Assembly (NCBI GenBank): GCA_029227175.1
Contig: JAQXZK010000028.1
Span: 1-52,931, forward strand
Direction: 5' to 3'
Length of the DNA stretch: 52,931 nucleotides
From: Bacteroidales bacterium
Lineage (GTDB): Bacteria; Bacteroidota; Bacteroidia; Bacteroidales; Bacteroidaceae
This document shows, piece by piece, positions 1 through 8,887 of this stretch (positions are counted from its first letter, which is position 1; every line of letters starts with the position of its first letter). The translations under genes and the position numbers were made by a program. The notes below the pieces were generated by a model. The model was not told where the DNA came from and did not search any database. It saw only the letters and a program-made list of their open reading frames with translations.

Positions 1-63
1 ACCGCTCCTGCGTTCCTTCTTGTTACAAGATTTCTTTTCCTTGACGGTTTGTTCTTTACCCAT
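1..63 (-). CDS. N-terminus of a Lys-rich protein (partial)
   Basis: The reverse strand reads ATG at 63-61 followed by 20 open codons to the window edge, giving a short, very basic start (MGKEQTVKEKKSCNKKERR). Only 21 residues are visible, so function cannot be proved. Bacteroidales cold-shock-domain proteins often begin with a similar Lys/Glu-rich stretch, and the roughly 195-nt leader with two promoters would suit such a gene, but this is inference. It diverges from the GH2 gene at 434. Confidence 0.4.
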   Translation of the reverse strand, partial: MGKEQTVKEKKSCNKKERRSG

Positions 64-160
64 ACGAAAAACTTAACGTCTCTCGCATGCTCTTGTACTA
101 CTCATTGTTTATGGAATTCTGTCATAGAACTTCTTTGCTCACAAAGAGCGAAAGCGGTTG

Positions 161-193
161 CAAAGATAAGAAGTTTTCTAATTTACTTCCAAA
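161..193 (-). promoter_or_regulatory. Bacteroidetes promoter, proximal, for the minus-strand gene at 1-63
   Basis: On the minus strand TTTG (193-190) is followed after 21 nt by TATCTTTG (168-161), matching the -33 TTTG / -7 TAnnTTTG consensus. The transcript would begin in a GCAACCGCTTTCGC-like stretch that is also found below the distal promoter. Confidence 0.6.
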
Positions 194-264
194 TTTTCCG
201 GAATCTTTTTTCTATCAACCGGAGAATCATCAGAAACAACCTGACTCCCTTCCTGAAAGCGGGT

Positions 265-297
265 GCAAAAGTAGATACTTTTTTATTACTGAACAAA
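265..297 (-). promoter_or_regulatory. Bacteroidetes promoter, distal, for the minus-strand gene at 1-63
   Basis: On the minus strand TTTG (297-294), a 21-nt spacer and TACTTTTG (272-265) match the -33/-7 consensus, with the same spacing as the proximal promoter. The sequence just downstream (GCACCCGCTTTC) resembles that below the proximal one. Confidence 0.6.
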
Positions 298-388
298 TTT
301 ATCAGACACTTTTTTTAATGAAATCAAGAAAAAAATCCAGAAACGCCCTTTTCTAACGAGACAACAAGGGGAAACAGGAAGTTTTACT

Positions 389-396
389 TATTTTTG
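389..396 (+). promoter_or_regulatory. -7 box upstream of the GH2 gene
   Basis: TATTTTTG fits TAnnTTTG and lies 38 nt before the GH2 start codon. No good TTTG is found about 21 nt upstream, so the -33 element is weak or absent. Confidence 0.45.
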
Positions 397-433
397 TAAC
401 TGTATAAAACCTTTTTCTTCTTATCAATTTATT

Positions 434-2920
434 ATGAGAAACACATTTCTTTTTGCCTTTTTATTTCTCTTATGGGCAAGTTTGTCAGCACAACGCAGTG
501 AAGTGCTATTAAAAAAGGGATGGAAATTTACGCGCGATGACAATCCAGCTTTTTCTCAGCAATCTTTTGATGATTCTGCCTGGGAAAGTGTCAGGGTTCC
601 ACACGATTGGGCTATCTACGGTCCTTTTAGTATAGGAAACGACCTTCAAAATACGGCCATTGTTCAGGATGGGCAGCAGAAGGCTCAGGAGCATGCCGGT
701 CGCACGGGAGGTCTCCCCTTTGTTGGGTGTGGCTGGTATCGCCTTCAGATGGAGCTTCAGAATTATGCTTCAGATAAGAGATATTCTCTCGTATTTGATG
801 GTGCGATGAGCCATGCAGAGGTTTTCATCAACGGGAAGAAAGCCGGTTACTGGCCATACGGATACAATTCTTTCTTTATAGACGCCACACCTTATATATA
901 TAATAAGGATGTGACAATTGCAGTGCGTCTTGAGAACCTGCCGGAATCATCGCGCTGGTATCCGGGAGCCGGTCTTTACAGGAATGTCCATCTCATCGAA
1001 ACAACGGATGCATTTGTGCCGACCTGGGGAACTCAAATTACGACTCCTGTTGTCAATGCTTCGTTTGCGAAGGTTGTCCAGAAGACTTCCTTGTCTATTC
1101 CAACAGGAAAAAAAATTGAGAATTACCGTATTGTCACCCGAATCACGGATGAGAGAGGTGCATGCGTGGCGACGTCAACCCTGCAAGGGGTGAGATATGA
1201 AGACGATTTTGTACAAACGTTCTACATTGACCGCCCTGCTTTGTGGGAGCCTGACAAACCTGTCTTGTATACGTCAGAAAGCAAGATTTACGAAGGCGAG
1301 ATGCTGAAAGACACCTACACTACCAGATTCGGGATTCGTTCCATAGAGGTGGTTGCCGACAAGGGATTCCTCCTGAACGGAAAGCCTATCAAGTTCAGAG
1401 GAGTATGCAATCACCATGATCTTGGACCATTGGGAGGAATTGCCAACGAAGCCGGTATACGCCGACAAATCCGCATGCTCAAAGACATGGGCTGCAACGC
1501 CATACGAACATCCCACAACATGCCTGCTCCCGAACTGGTTAAGGCCTGCGATGAAATGGGCATGATGCTCATGGCCGAAAGTTTTGACGAGTGGAAAACT
1601 CCCAAGTGCAAAAACGGTTACAACACCATGTACGACGAGTGGGTTGAGAAGGATCTCATCAACCTCATACGCTACTTCCGCAACAACCCAAGTATTGTCA
1701 TGTGGAGTATAGGCAACGAGGTGACAGAGCAAAGGGAGGGCTGTCTCGGCTCCAAACTATCGAAGATGATGCAGGACATCTGCCATCGCGAAGACCCTAC
1801 GCGACCTGTCACGCAAGGGATGGACCATGCGGATGCTGTCGTTAGTAATAACATGGCTGCTGTCATGGATATACCGGGTTTTAACTACAGGCCTTTCAAG
1901 TACGCCAACAATTACGAGAAACTTCCCCAAAGAATTATTCTGGGCGCAGAGACTGCTTCTACAGTAAGTTCACGAGGTGTTTATAAGTTCCCTGTCGAGC
2001 GACGTGCCATGCAGAAGTATGAAGATCATCAGGCATCGGGCTACGACGTGGAGCATTGTTCCTGGTCCAATCTGCCGGAGGATGATTTTATCCAGCACGA
2101 CGAGCTCGGCTACACGATGGGAGAATTCGTGTGGACCGGCTTTGACTATCTCGGCGAGCCCACTCCCTATTACAGCGACTGGCCCAGTCATTCCTCGCTT
2201 TTCGGTATCATAGACCTTGCCGGCCTTCCCAAAGACCGATTCTACCTTTACCGCAGCCACTGGAACAAGGAGGAGCCTACACTGCACATCCTACCTCACT
2301 GGAACTGGAGCGATCGTGTGGGAGAGGTTACACCTGTCTTTGTTTACACGAGTTATCCGTCGGCCGAATTGTTTATCAACGGGAAGAGCCAGGGCATCCA
2401 GCACAAAGACACGACTGTGACCCTATCCAACAGTCAGGACCAAGAGTCTCTCACGAGTCTCAAGCGCCAGCGCCGATACAGACTTATGTGGATGCACACG
2501 AAATACGAGCCCGGCACTGTCAAAGTTGTGGCTTACGACAAGAACGGCAAACCCGCAGCCGAGAAGAGCATCTGCACTGCCGGACGTCCACACCACATTG
2601 AGCTCGTAGCCGACCGCAACGTTATCAAAGCTGACGGGGAGGATCTTTCCTTCATAACCGTCAAGGTGGTAGATAAAGATGGGAATCTCTGTCCGCTGGC
2701 CGATAATCAGATTTCCTTCCGCGTCAAGGGCAAGGGTGTCTATCGGGCGGGAGCCAATGGGAATCCTGTCTCGCTCGAGTCCTTCCAGGCTCCGAGCATG
2801 AAAGCCTTTTACGGCATGATGACCGCTATTGTTGCTTCAACAGAGGAGCCCGGTGATATCATTCTAGAAGCCACAGCTAAAGGACTTCGCAAGGCTATCA
2901 TCAAGATTCAAAGCGAGTAA
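434..2920 (+). CDS. Secreted GH2 beta-galactosidase-like enzyme
   Basis: An 828-residue glycoside hydrolase family 2 protein, probably an exo-beta-galactosidase or relative acting on glycan side chains in the periplasm or at the surface. It starts with a signal peptide (about residues 1-19, ending SLSA-Q). A jelly-roll sugar-binding domain (roughly 25-190), an Ig-like domain, a TIM barrel (about 300-600) and C-terminal Ig-like/DUF4982-type domains follow. The acid/base Glu is likely E429 in SIGNEV. The nucleophile is likely E506 in GAETAS, by comparison with the LacZ layout, and the conserved GEFVWTGFDY block lies just downstream. GH29 and GH97 genes follow at 65- and 56-nt gaps, suggesting one operon. 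The exact substrate cannot be read from sequence: GH2 also holds glucuronidases, mannosidases and arabinosidases. Confidence 0.88.
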   Translation: MRNTFLFAFLFLLWASLSAQRSEVLLKKGWKFTRDDNPAFSQQSFDDSAWESVRVPHDWAIYGPFSIGNDLQNTAIVQDGQQKAQEHAGRTGGLPFVGCGWYRLQMELQNYASDKRYSLVFDGAMSHAEVFINGKKAGYWPYGYNSFFIDATPYIYNKDVTIAVRLENLPESSRWYPGAGLYRNVHLIETTDAFVPTWGTQITTPVVNASFAKVVQKTSLSIPTGKKIENYRIVTRITDERGACVATSTLQGVRYEDDFVQTFYIDRPALWEPDKPVLYTSESKIYEGEMLKDTYTTRFGIRSIEVVADKGFLLNGKPIKFRGVCNHHDLGPLGGIANEAGIRRQIRMLKDMGCNAIRTSHNMPAPELVKACDEMGMMLMAESFDEWKTPKCKNGYNTMYDEWVEKDLINLIRYFRNNPSIVMWSIGNEVTEQREGCLGSKLSKMMQDICHREDPTRPVTQGMDHADAVVSNNMAAVMDIPGFNYRPFKYANNYEKLPQRIILGAETASTVSSRGVYKFPVERRAMQKYEDHQASGYDVEHCSWSNLPEDDFIQHDELGYTMGEFVWTGFDYLGEPTPYYSDWPSHSSLFGIIDLAGLPKDRFYLYRSHWNKEEPTLHILPHWNWSDRVGEVTPVFVYTSYPSAELFINGKSQGIQHKDTTVTLSNSQDQESLTSLKRQRRYRLMWMHTKYEPGTVKVVAYDKNGKPAAEKSICTAGRPHHIELVADRNVIKADGEDLSFITVKVVDKDGNLCPLADNQISFRVKGKGVYRAGANGNPVSLESFQAPSMKAFYGMMTAIVASTEEPGDIILEATAKGLRKAIIKIQSE

Positions 2921-2985
2921 GACCACCCACCTTCTTTTTTTCTCATATCGGACGCGCATCGCGACGATAAATACATGTTGAATCT

Positions 2986-4434
2986 ATGAAAGGATTTCTT
3001 TTAAACATTTTGCTTTTCATTTCACTGACCCCTTCAGTATGTGTTTACGGACAACAAGAACAACGGGAACCTCTACCTGCAGAACAGGAAATAAGCCTAA
3101 AGTATGGCGCTGACAGATTAGGGAAACGTCAGGACGCTGCCATGCAGCGATTCAGGGAGAACCGACTCGGGCTGTTCATTCATTGGGGGCTGTACGCTAT
3201 TCCGGGTGGAGAATGGAACGGGAAGACCTATAAGGGAGCGGCCGAATGGCTGAAATCATGGGCCGGTGTCAGTTCTGACGAGTGGTTGCAGCTGATGGAA
3301 AGATGGAACCCTACAAAGTTCAACGCCAAGTCATGGGCCAAGACTGCCCGAAGAATGGGAGCAAAATATGTAAAGATAACGACCAAGCACCACGAAGGGT
3401 TTTGCCTTTGGCCAAGCAAATATACCAAGTATACGGTGGCCAACACTCCCTGCCGGAAGGATATTTTGGGGGAATTGGTGAAAGCCTGCAACGACGAAGG
3501 CATTGATGTGCATTTCTATTTCTCAGTAATGGACTGGAGTCATCCCGACTACAGATACGACATCAAGTCCAAAGAGGACGAGGAGGCCTTCGGTCGTTTT
3601 CTCGACTTTACCGAGAACCAACTGAAAGAACTTGCCACCAATTACCCTTCGGTGAAAGATTTCTGGTTTGACGGCACCTGGGACGCAAGCATCAAGAAGA
3701 ACGGCTGGTGGACGGCTCACATTGAACGGATGCTCAAAGAGATGATTCCCGGAGTGACAATCAACAGCAGACTCCGGGCCGATGATTTCGGAAAAAGGCA
3801 TTTCGACAGCAACGGGCACCTAATGGGTGACTATGAATCAGGATACGAGCGAAAACTCCCCGACCCTGTCCTCGACCTTAAAGTCACGAAATGGGACTGG
3901 GAAGCCTGCATGACCATACCAGAGAATCAGTGGGGTTACCACAAAGACTGGTCTCTAAGCTATGTAAAGACTCCTTGCGAGGTCCTGCAACGCATTGTCC
4001 ACGCGGTGTCCATGGGCGGGAACATGGTGGTAAACTTCGGCCCGCAAGCCGACGGAGACTTCAGAGCCGAGGAGAAGAAGATGGCCGAAGTCATCGGCAA
4101 CTGGATGAGCCGATACGGTGAAGCCGTTTACGGTTGCGACTATGCCGGTTGGGAGAAGAAGGACTGGGGATATTACACCCGGAAAGGTGAAGATGTCTAT
4201 ATGGTTGTCTTCAACGCTCCTTACGCCGGGAAGCTCAACGTAAAAGTTCCAAACGGTGTCAAGATAACCCGGGCGTGTGTTGTCAATGGAGAAGAAGTCA
4301 AGGCTGAAGAGATTGCTCGCAATGAGTTCAACGTAGATATGCCGTCCGGAAAAATGGACGGTCCGTTTGTCATCAAGTTGACTATCGACCATGCGAGCGA
4401 TAAATCCGACAAATACCTCAAGGCGAAGACCTGA
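2986..4434 (+). CDS. Secreted GH29 alpha-L-fucosidase
   Basis: A 482-residue family 29 alpha-L-fucosidase, expected to release L-fucose from host or plant glycans by a retaining mechanism. It has a signal peptide (about residues 1-22, ending VYG-Q). The diagnostic N-terminal block RLGLFIHWGLYAIPGGEW and the downstream KITTKHHEGF motif of the barrel are both present. The likely nucleophile is D229 in FWFDGTWD. The C-terminal beta-sandwich (about 385-475) is complete. It lies between GH2 and GH97 on the same strand at short gaps, which supports co-transcription and removal of fucose and galactose decorations. The linkage preference is not visible. Confidence 0.92.
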   Translation: MKGFLLNILLFISLTPSVCVYGQQEQREPLPAEQEISLKYGADRLGKRQDAAMQRFRENRLGLFIHWGLYAIPGGEWNGKTYKGAAEWLKSWAGVSSDEWLQLMERWNPTKFNAKSWAKTARRMGAKYVKITTKHHEGFCLWPSKYTKYTVANTPCRKDILGELVKACNDEGIDVHFYFSVMDWSHPDYRYDIKSKEDEEAFGRFLDFTENQLKELATNYPSVKDFWFDGTWDASIKKNGWWTAHIERMLKEMIPGVTINSRLRADDFGKRHFDSNGHLMGDYESGYERKLPDPVLDLKVTKWDWEACMTIPENQWGYHKDWSLSYVKTPCEVLQRIVHAVSMGGNMVVNFGPQADGDFRAEEKKMAEVIGNWMSRYGEAVYGCDYAGWEKKDWGYYTRKGEDVYMVVFNAPYAGKLNVKVPNGVKITRACVVNGEEVKAEEIARNEFNVDMPSGKMDGPFVIKLTIDHASDKSDKYLKAKT

Positions 4435-4490
4435 CCGCACAGGTGTCCATGCAAGGAACATTCTGATACTTAAATAAACTGACAATCAAA

Positions 4491-6395
4491 ATGAAAAAGA
4501 CAAGTTATTACGCACAGCGCATATGCTGGCTATGGATGCTCTGCACTTCGTTCGCGACAGTGCAGGCATCAACCCTTCTGTCCTGTCCTTCCGGGAAACT
4601 GCAGGCAGAGATAACGGCTGAATCCTCATCGATGAACATCCTGCTTAAGGACGAGTTGGGGAGCCTGCTCACAGTCAAGACCCTGCAATTCGGGTGGGAG
4701 AAAGACATCATACAGGGGAAATGGCGGATCATCCGCGAAGAGAGAAAATCCGTCAACGAGACCTGGCAGACAATCTACGGCGAACGCCGTCACGTCAGAG
4801 ACTGCTATAACGAACTGACCCTGCATCTGCAAAGTGAAGGCAACCGGAAGGAGATGGCTCTGTGCCTGCGCATGTATGAGGAAGGGCTGGCCTTCAAGCA
4901 CGTCTTCAACCGGACAGACTTCTGGAGGTGCAAGCTGCAGCGAGAAGATACGCAGTTTCTGTTTGCCGACGATTACCCCACCTGGACTACACTTAGAGCG
5001 CAAGCCCTGTACAAACAGACTACCTTGGATGGGGTGAGCCAACCCGGCGACCGGCCACAAGTGATACAGATAGACAGACAGCGTTATGTTGCCATCGGCG
5101 AGGCTGCTCTGGTGGACTATGCACGCATGTATCTGGGCAAAGCCACGTCAGGACACGGCATACAGTCGGTACTGGCCGGCGAGGTAGACTTGGAATTAGC
5201 CGGCTATCAATCGCCCTGGCGCTATGTGATGTATGCCACACATCCCGGCAAACTCGTAGAGCACAACTACTTCCTGCTCAACCTGAACCAGCCCTGCCGG
5301 ATAGCCGATACCTCGTGGATTAAACCGGGGAAGGTGCTGCGCGAGGTGACACTGACCACCGAAGGCGGACTGGCCTGCGTAGACTTCGCCGCAGAGCATC
5401 ATATAGAGTACGTGGAATTTGATGCCGGCTGGTACGGACCTGAGAATAACAAGGCCTCAGACGCTACCACCATTACGGTAGACACAGCCCGCTCCAAAGG
5501 AGTGCTCGACCTGCACCGGGTCATCCGCCATGCCGGCAATAGAGGTGTCGGCATCCTGCTGTACGTCAACCGATATGCCTTGAAACAACAACTGGACGAG
5601 CTGTTCCCGCTCTACCAGAAGTGGGGCGTCAAAGGAGTCAAGTTCGGTTTTGTAGACGTGGGTAGCCAGGAACACACCTCGTGGCTTCACCACGCCGTCC
5701 GACTGGCTGCCAAATACAAACTGATGGTAGACATACACGACGAGTATCGTCCCACCGGATATTCACGCACTTACCCCAACCTCCTCACCCAAGAAGGCAT
5801 CAGAGGAGACGAAGAGTCACCCGACCTGAAACAGACTCTTCACACCTTCTACAACCGAATGATTTGCGGAGCCGGCGATTACACAAACTGTTACTATGAC
5901 CGTCGCGTGTCGCAGAAGATGGGAGGCCGAGCTGCCCAACTGGCCAAAAGAGTGGCTCTTTACAGTCCGTGGCAGTTCATCTACTGGTATGACCGCCCGA
6001 CCAACTCTCCCAGACGGATGGGAGGCGCAGGCAACTCCGAAAACATCATCCTGACAGACGAGATAACTCCATTCTACACAACCATCCCAACCGTATGGGA
6101 CGAGACACGCTTCATCCAGGGAGAGACAGGAGAATATGCAATAGTAGCCCGTCGATCAGCCACAGACTGGTATGTGGCCATCATCAACGCCGGTCCGCAG
6201 CGGACCATCTCACTCCCACTGGACTTTCTGGATTGTCAGGACGACTACCGCGCGACCATCTATGAGCAGCCGGCCGAAGGAAAGAAAGAGTCGGTCAGCA
6301 TCAAGCGCATATCGTTGCACGGGCTCTCTGTCATTGAGCGAAAGATTGTGGCAGACAGCGGGTGTGTCATCCATTTCAGCCGAAAAGGACTCTGA
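4491..6395 (+). CDS. Secreted GH97 glycosidase with Gly at the nucleophile position
   Basis: A 634-residue GH97 family enzyme (alpha-glucosidase/alpha-galactosidase class), exported by a signal peptide (about residues 1-26, ending VQA). The layout is the usual N-terminal beta-supersandwich, a barrel from about residue 290 to 545 and a C-terminal sheet. At the strand-4 position where retaining GH97 enzymes have Asp (KIDF), this protein reads K384-F-G386-F. That resembles the inverting SusB type, which has KSGY there. The later blocks DIHDEYRPTG and TQEGIRGDE correspond to the SusB regions that carry the general base and acid. Inversion is therefore my inference. It ends the GH2-GH29-GH97 cluster and is followed by a hairpin. 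It differs clearly from the second GH97 at 8888. Confidence 0.88.
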   Translation: MKKTSYYAQRICWLWMLCTSFATVQASTLLSCPSGKLQAEITAESSSMNILLKDELGSLLTVKTLQFGWEKDIIQGKWRIIREERKSVNETWQTIYGERRHVRDCYNELTLHLQSEGNRKEMALCLRMYEEGLAFKHVFNRTDFWRCKLQREDTQFLFADDYPTWTTLRAQALYKQTTLDGVSQPGDRPQVIQIDRQRYVAIGEAALVDYARMYLGKATSGHGIQSVLAGEVDLELAGYQSPWRYVMYATHPGKLVEHNYFLLNLNQPCRIADTSWIKPGKVLREVTLTTEGGLACVDFAAEHHIEYVEFDAGWYGPENNKASDATTITVDTARSKGVLDLHRVIRHAGNRGVGILLYVNRYALKQQLDELFPLYQKWGVKGVKFGFVDVGSQEHTSWLHHAVRLAAKYKLMVDIHDEYRPTGYSRTYPNLLTQEGIRGDEESPDLKQTLHTFYNRMICGAGDYTNCYYDRRVSQKMGGRAAQLAKRVALYSPWQFIYWYDRPTNSPRRMGGAGNSENIILTDEITPFYTTIPTVWDETRFIQGETGEYAIVARRSATDWYVAIINAGPQRTISLPLDFLDCQDDYRATIYEQPAEGKKESVSIKRISLHGLSVIERKIVADSGCVIHFSRKGL

Positions 6396-6460
6396 GCACT
6401 ACGCACCACTGTCCACACAAGAAGCATAGCCGGCATTATCCGGCGAGACAGCCACATCAT

Positions 6461-6496
6461 ACGTAAGGGCAACCCATACATAGGTTGCCCTTACGT
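6461..6496 (+). terminator. Strong hairpin after the GH97 gene
   Basis: ACGTAAGGGCAACC (6461-6474) pairs perfectly with GGTTGCCCTTACGT (6483-6496) across an 8-nt loop. It lies 65 nt after the GH97 stop and probably ends the GH2-GH29-GH97 transcript, although no U-run follows. Confidence 0.55.
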
Positions 6497-6551
6497 GCTA
6501 TCGAACGTTAGAGATTCTCCTTGCGCAACGCCCGAGGCTCTGTCTGAGAGT

Positions 6552-6990
6552 GCTTCCCCGACTGACAAAAGATGCTACGCGCGTGTAAAGAACGTCTGTC
6601 GGGGTGACAAACTTCGTTTACACATGTGATAAAGATGTTTGTCTGGGTGGCAAACTTCGTTGACACGCGTGTAAACAGAGTTTGTCACTGTGTCAAAGTC
6701 TCCTGTTTTGTGTGTAAAGAGCGTTTGGCGTCTGACAAAGGGAGCTTACGCAGGTGACAAGAGTGTTTGGCGGGATGACAGAGGGCATTTACACACGTGA
6801 CAGGAATGTTTGTCAGGGTGACAGAGAGCATTTACACACGTGACGGGAACGTTTGTCGGGGTGACAAACTTCATTTACACATGTGTAAAGCGTGTTTGTC
6901 ACCCGACAAAGATGGTTTACACACGCACTGGGCGTGTTTGCCCATGTGACAGACGTTCCGGCAGGTATGCGGAGGAGGTTTGACCATTGA
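6552..6990. repeat. Tandem array 1: about ten degenerate 42/43-bp units with two palindromes each
   Basis: Unit starts fall at 6552, 6595, 6638, 6681, 6724, 6766, 6809, 6852, 6895, 6937 and 6979, a period of 43 or 42 bp. The consensus unit holds a TTTGTC...GTGACAAA dyad followed about 21 bp later by a TTTACACACGTGTAAA dyad, separated by a cttc-like spacer. Copies are diverged (the first is the worst) but the register is strict. There are no unique spacers, so it is not CRISPR. The same monomer family forms array 2 at 41565-42006. Confidence 0.9.
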
Positions 6991-7307
6991 CAAAGGCCGG
7001 TGGCACACTGTCCGGCGGTTCCCGACACGGGGCAGAGGGAGCGAGATGGAATGGTTTTGCAATTTTTTCTTGAAAAATGTTTTGTAATGCGAACAATGGG
7101 ATGTACCCTTGCAAGGGTGAAACCCATGCAGGGGCCTATCCCCCATCGTCCCCACTGTCGGAACAAGAGAACGACCTCACTGGCAACACGGACCACACAA
7201 GAAGACCCCGGGAAAAACTGTCCAACGTTGTCTGAACATATTAACGACAACAAAAAAAACAATGAAAAAACTTGTGGGCAGATAGACCTCTTCTTGAAAG
7301 AAATATA

Positions 7308-7315
7308 TATCTTTG
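7308..7315 (+). promoter_or_regulatory. -7 box upstream of the SIMPL gene
   Basis: TATCTTTG matches TAnnTTTG and lies 21 nt before the ATG at 7337. It overlaps the in-frame TTG at 7313, which argues against that TTG as the start. Confidence 0.45.
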
Positions 7316-7336
7316 TCAACTACCTACAAAAAAATC

Positions 7337-8050
7337 ATGAAACCAATGAAATCGTACAGACAAGAAGCGACTATTTTGGCCATCGGAATCATCATCCTCG
7401 GATTCAAGTTGAATAGCGCCATCACAACCTTTACAGACAACACGCGGACAGTCGTTGTCAAGGGACTTTCTGAGCGCGAGGTGAAAGCCGACAAGGTAAT
7501 CTGGTCTTTGAAATATAAGGAATTAGGGAACGACCCCAACGAGATGTATAACAACTTCAAGCAGAAGAACAAAGAAATCGTTAAGTTCCTGACAGACGCC
7601 GGGGTCAAGGAAGAAGAGATAAGCATCAACCCGCCTCAGATATCAGACCGTCAGGCCGACATGTACGGCAACGAGAGAGTACTCTACCGATACAAGGCCA
7701 ACAGCGTCATCATCGTCACCTCTTCTGAAGTGGAGAAAATCAGAGGCCTGATACAACGCCAGACCGACCTGATGAAGCTGGGCATCCCCATCGTATCGGA
7801 AGAATACGGTAACGGCCAGGCGCGCTACGAATTTACCGGTCTGAACGACATCAAGCCGGACATGATAGCAGAAGCCACCCGCAACGCACGCACTGCGGCC
7901 AACCAGTTTGCCAAAGACTCGGACAGCCGGCTGGGTGGCATCAAGAGAGCCGTTCAGGGACAGTTCTCCATCGAAGACCGAGACGAGAACACCCCATTCA
8001 TCAAGCGCATCCGTGTCATCACGAACATCGAATACTATCTGAAGAACTAA
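7337..8050 (+). CDS. SIMPL-domain (DUF541) membrane-anchored protein
   Basis: A 237-residue protein of the SIMPL/DUF541 family (relatives include BP26/OMP28). Its role is generally unknown, with links to envelope or oxidative stress in some species. One N-terminal hydrophobic segment (about residues 10-28) should anchor or export it. The domain follows, opening with TRTVVVKGLSEREVKADK and ending in the typical RIRVITNIEYYL strand. I chose ATG 7337 over an in-frame TTG at 7313 because the TTG overlaps the -7 box and ATG leaves a sensible leader. DUF1080 follows after 23 nt, so it heads a three-gene unit with DUF1080 and GH97. Confidence 0.85.
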   Translation: MKPMKSYRQEATILAIGIIILGFKLNSAITTFTDNTRTVVVKGLSEREVKADKVIWSLKYKELGNDPNEMYNNFKQKNKEIVKFLTDAGVKEEEISINPPQISDRQADMYGNERVLYRYKANSVIIVTSSEVEKIRGLIQRQTDLMKLGIPIVSEEYGNGQARYEFTGLNDIKPDMIAEATRNARTAANQFAKDSDSRLGGIKRAVQGQFSIEDRDENTPFIKRIRVITNIEYYLKN

Positions 8051-8073
8051 ACCACATAACATTTTATCAGCAC

Positions 8074-8856
8074 ATGAACACAAAAAAACTGTTTACAGCC
8101 GTGCTATCCCTGACCACCGCATGCACGATATGCGCACAGGAAGCCACCCGGAAAGAATATCCACAACCCGAGAAGATGGGCCCGAAGATGACAGAGTTCT
8201 GGACTCCGCAACCCAAAGTCATAACCCCCGGGAACAGCCAGACCAACTCCGCACCCTCGGATGCCATCGTGCTCTTCGACGGCAAAGACCTCTCGGCGTG
8301 GACCAACACGAAAGGCGAAGCCGCAGGATGGGACGTGAAAGACGGCATAGTGACCGTCAACAAGAAGAAAGGAGACATCCAGACGAAAGAAAAATTCGGC
8401 AGCTTCCAACTCCACCTCGAATGGCTCAACCCGACCAACATGACCGGCAGCAGTCAGGCACGCGGAAACAGCGGTGTATTCCTGCAGGGCATGTACGAGA
8501 TTCAGATTCTCGACACCTATCAGAACGAGACCTATATACATGGTGCTACCGGTTCGGTCTACAAGCAGACAGCCCCATTAGTGAACCCGATGAGACCCCT
8601 GGGCGAATGGAACGTCTATGACATCATCTACACTGCTCCGGTCTTCAAGGAGGACGGAAGCTATCTGTACCGGCCACGCGTAACAGTCATCCTCAACGGT
8701 GTGGTCATCCAGAACAACACAGAGATATTCGGCACGACCGAGTACATCGGACTGCCCAAAACCAAAGCGCATGGCGACGGCCCAATCCGCCTGCAGTCAC
8801 ATGGAGACCCGAGCCCGTCCATCAGCTTCCGCAACATCTGGATTCGACGCCTGTAA
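8074..8856 (+). CDS. Secreted DUF1080 protein (3-keto-disaccharide hydrolase-like)
   Basis: A 260-residue protein with a signal peptide (about residues 1-21, ending ICA-Q) and one DUF1080 domain, a concanavalin-like fold common in Bacteroidota and Planctomycetota. Family hallmarks are the opening LFDGKDLSAW, the central RGNSGVFLQGMYEIQILDTY and the closing ISFRNIWIRRL. Some relatives hydrolyse 3-keto-glycosides, others only bind carbohydrate, so the activity here is uncertain. It lies 31 nt before the second GH97 gene, which suggests shared expression and a role on the same glycan. Confidence 0.87.
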   Translation: MNTKKLFTAVLSLTTACTICAQEATRKEYPQPEKMGPKMTEFWTPQPKVITPGNSQTNSAPSDAIVLFDGKDLSAWTNTKGEAAGWDVKDGIVTVNKKKGDIQTKEKFGSFQLHLEWLNPTNMTGSSQARGNSGVFLQGMYEIQILDTYQNETYIHGATGSVYKQTAPLVNPMRPLGEWNVYDIIYTAPVFKEDGSYLYRPRVTVILNGVVIQNNTEIFGTTEYIGLPKTKAHGDGPIRLQSHGDPSPSISFRNIWIRRL

Positions 8857-8887
8857 CCAAAAACACTAACAACTCATATAATAAACC

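Larger units (their letters stand above)
64..433. other. Divergent intergenic region
   Basis: This gene-free stretch separates the minus-strand gene at 1-63 from the GH2 gene. It holds two tandem minus-strand promoters and one plus-strand -7 box. Short ORFs here lack ribosome-binding context and any recognisable composition, so none is called. Confidence 0.6.
6396..7336. other. Gene-free region with hairpin and palindrome satellite
   Basis: This 941-bp stretch has no convincing gene. It holds a 14-bp-stem hairpin at 6461-6496, the 42/43-bp repeat array at 6552-6990, a 14-bp perfect palindrome ACCCTTGCAAGGGT at 7105-7118 and a -7 box at 7308-7315. Minus-strand ORFs that cross the array do not show a repeated peptide because 43 is not a multiple of three, so I treat them as chance. 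Confidence 0.75.

Noticed and set aside
49..356. Two overlapping plus-strand ORFs of 89 codons
   Set aside because: They lie over the minus-strand promoters, have no ribosome-binding site or domain, and overlap each other.
6552..6990. CRISPR array
   Set aside because: Units are contiguous with no unique spacers, and no cas genes are present. The same holds for 41565-42006.
6813..7319. Minus-strand ORF of 168 codons across array 1, and overlapping shorter ones
   Set aside because: It lies in tandem repeats of 43 bp that shift frame each unit. The peptide shows no consistent repeat, and composition is unlike neighbouring genes.
7313..7336. TTG start for the SIMPL gene
   Set aside because: It overlaps the TATCTTTG -7 box and would add eight residues before a normal signal-anchor. 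ATG 7337 is preferred.
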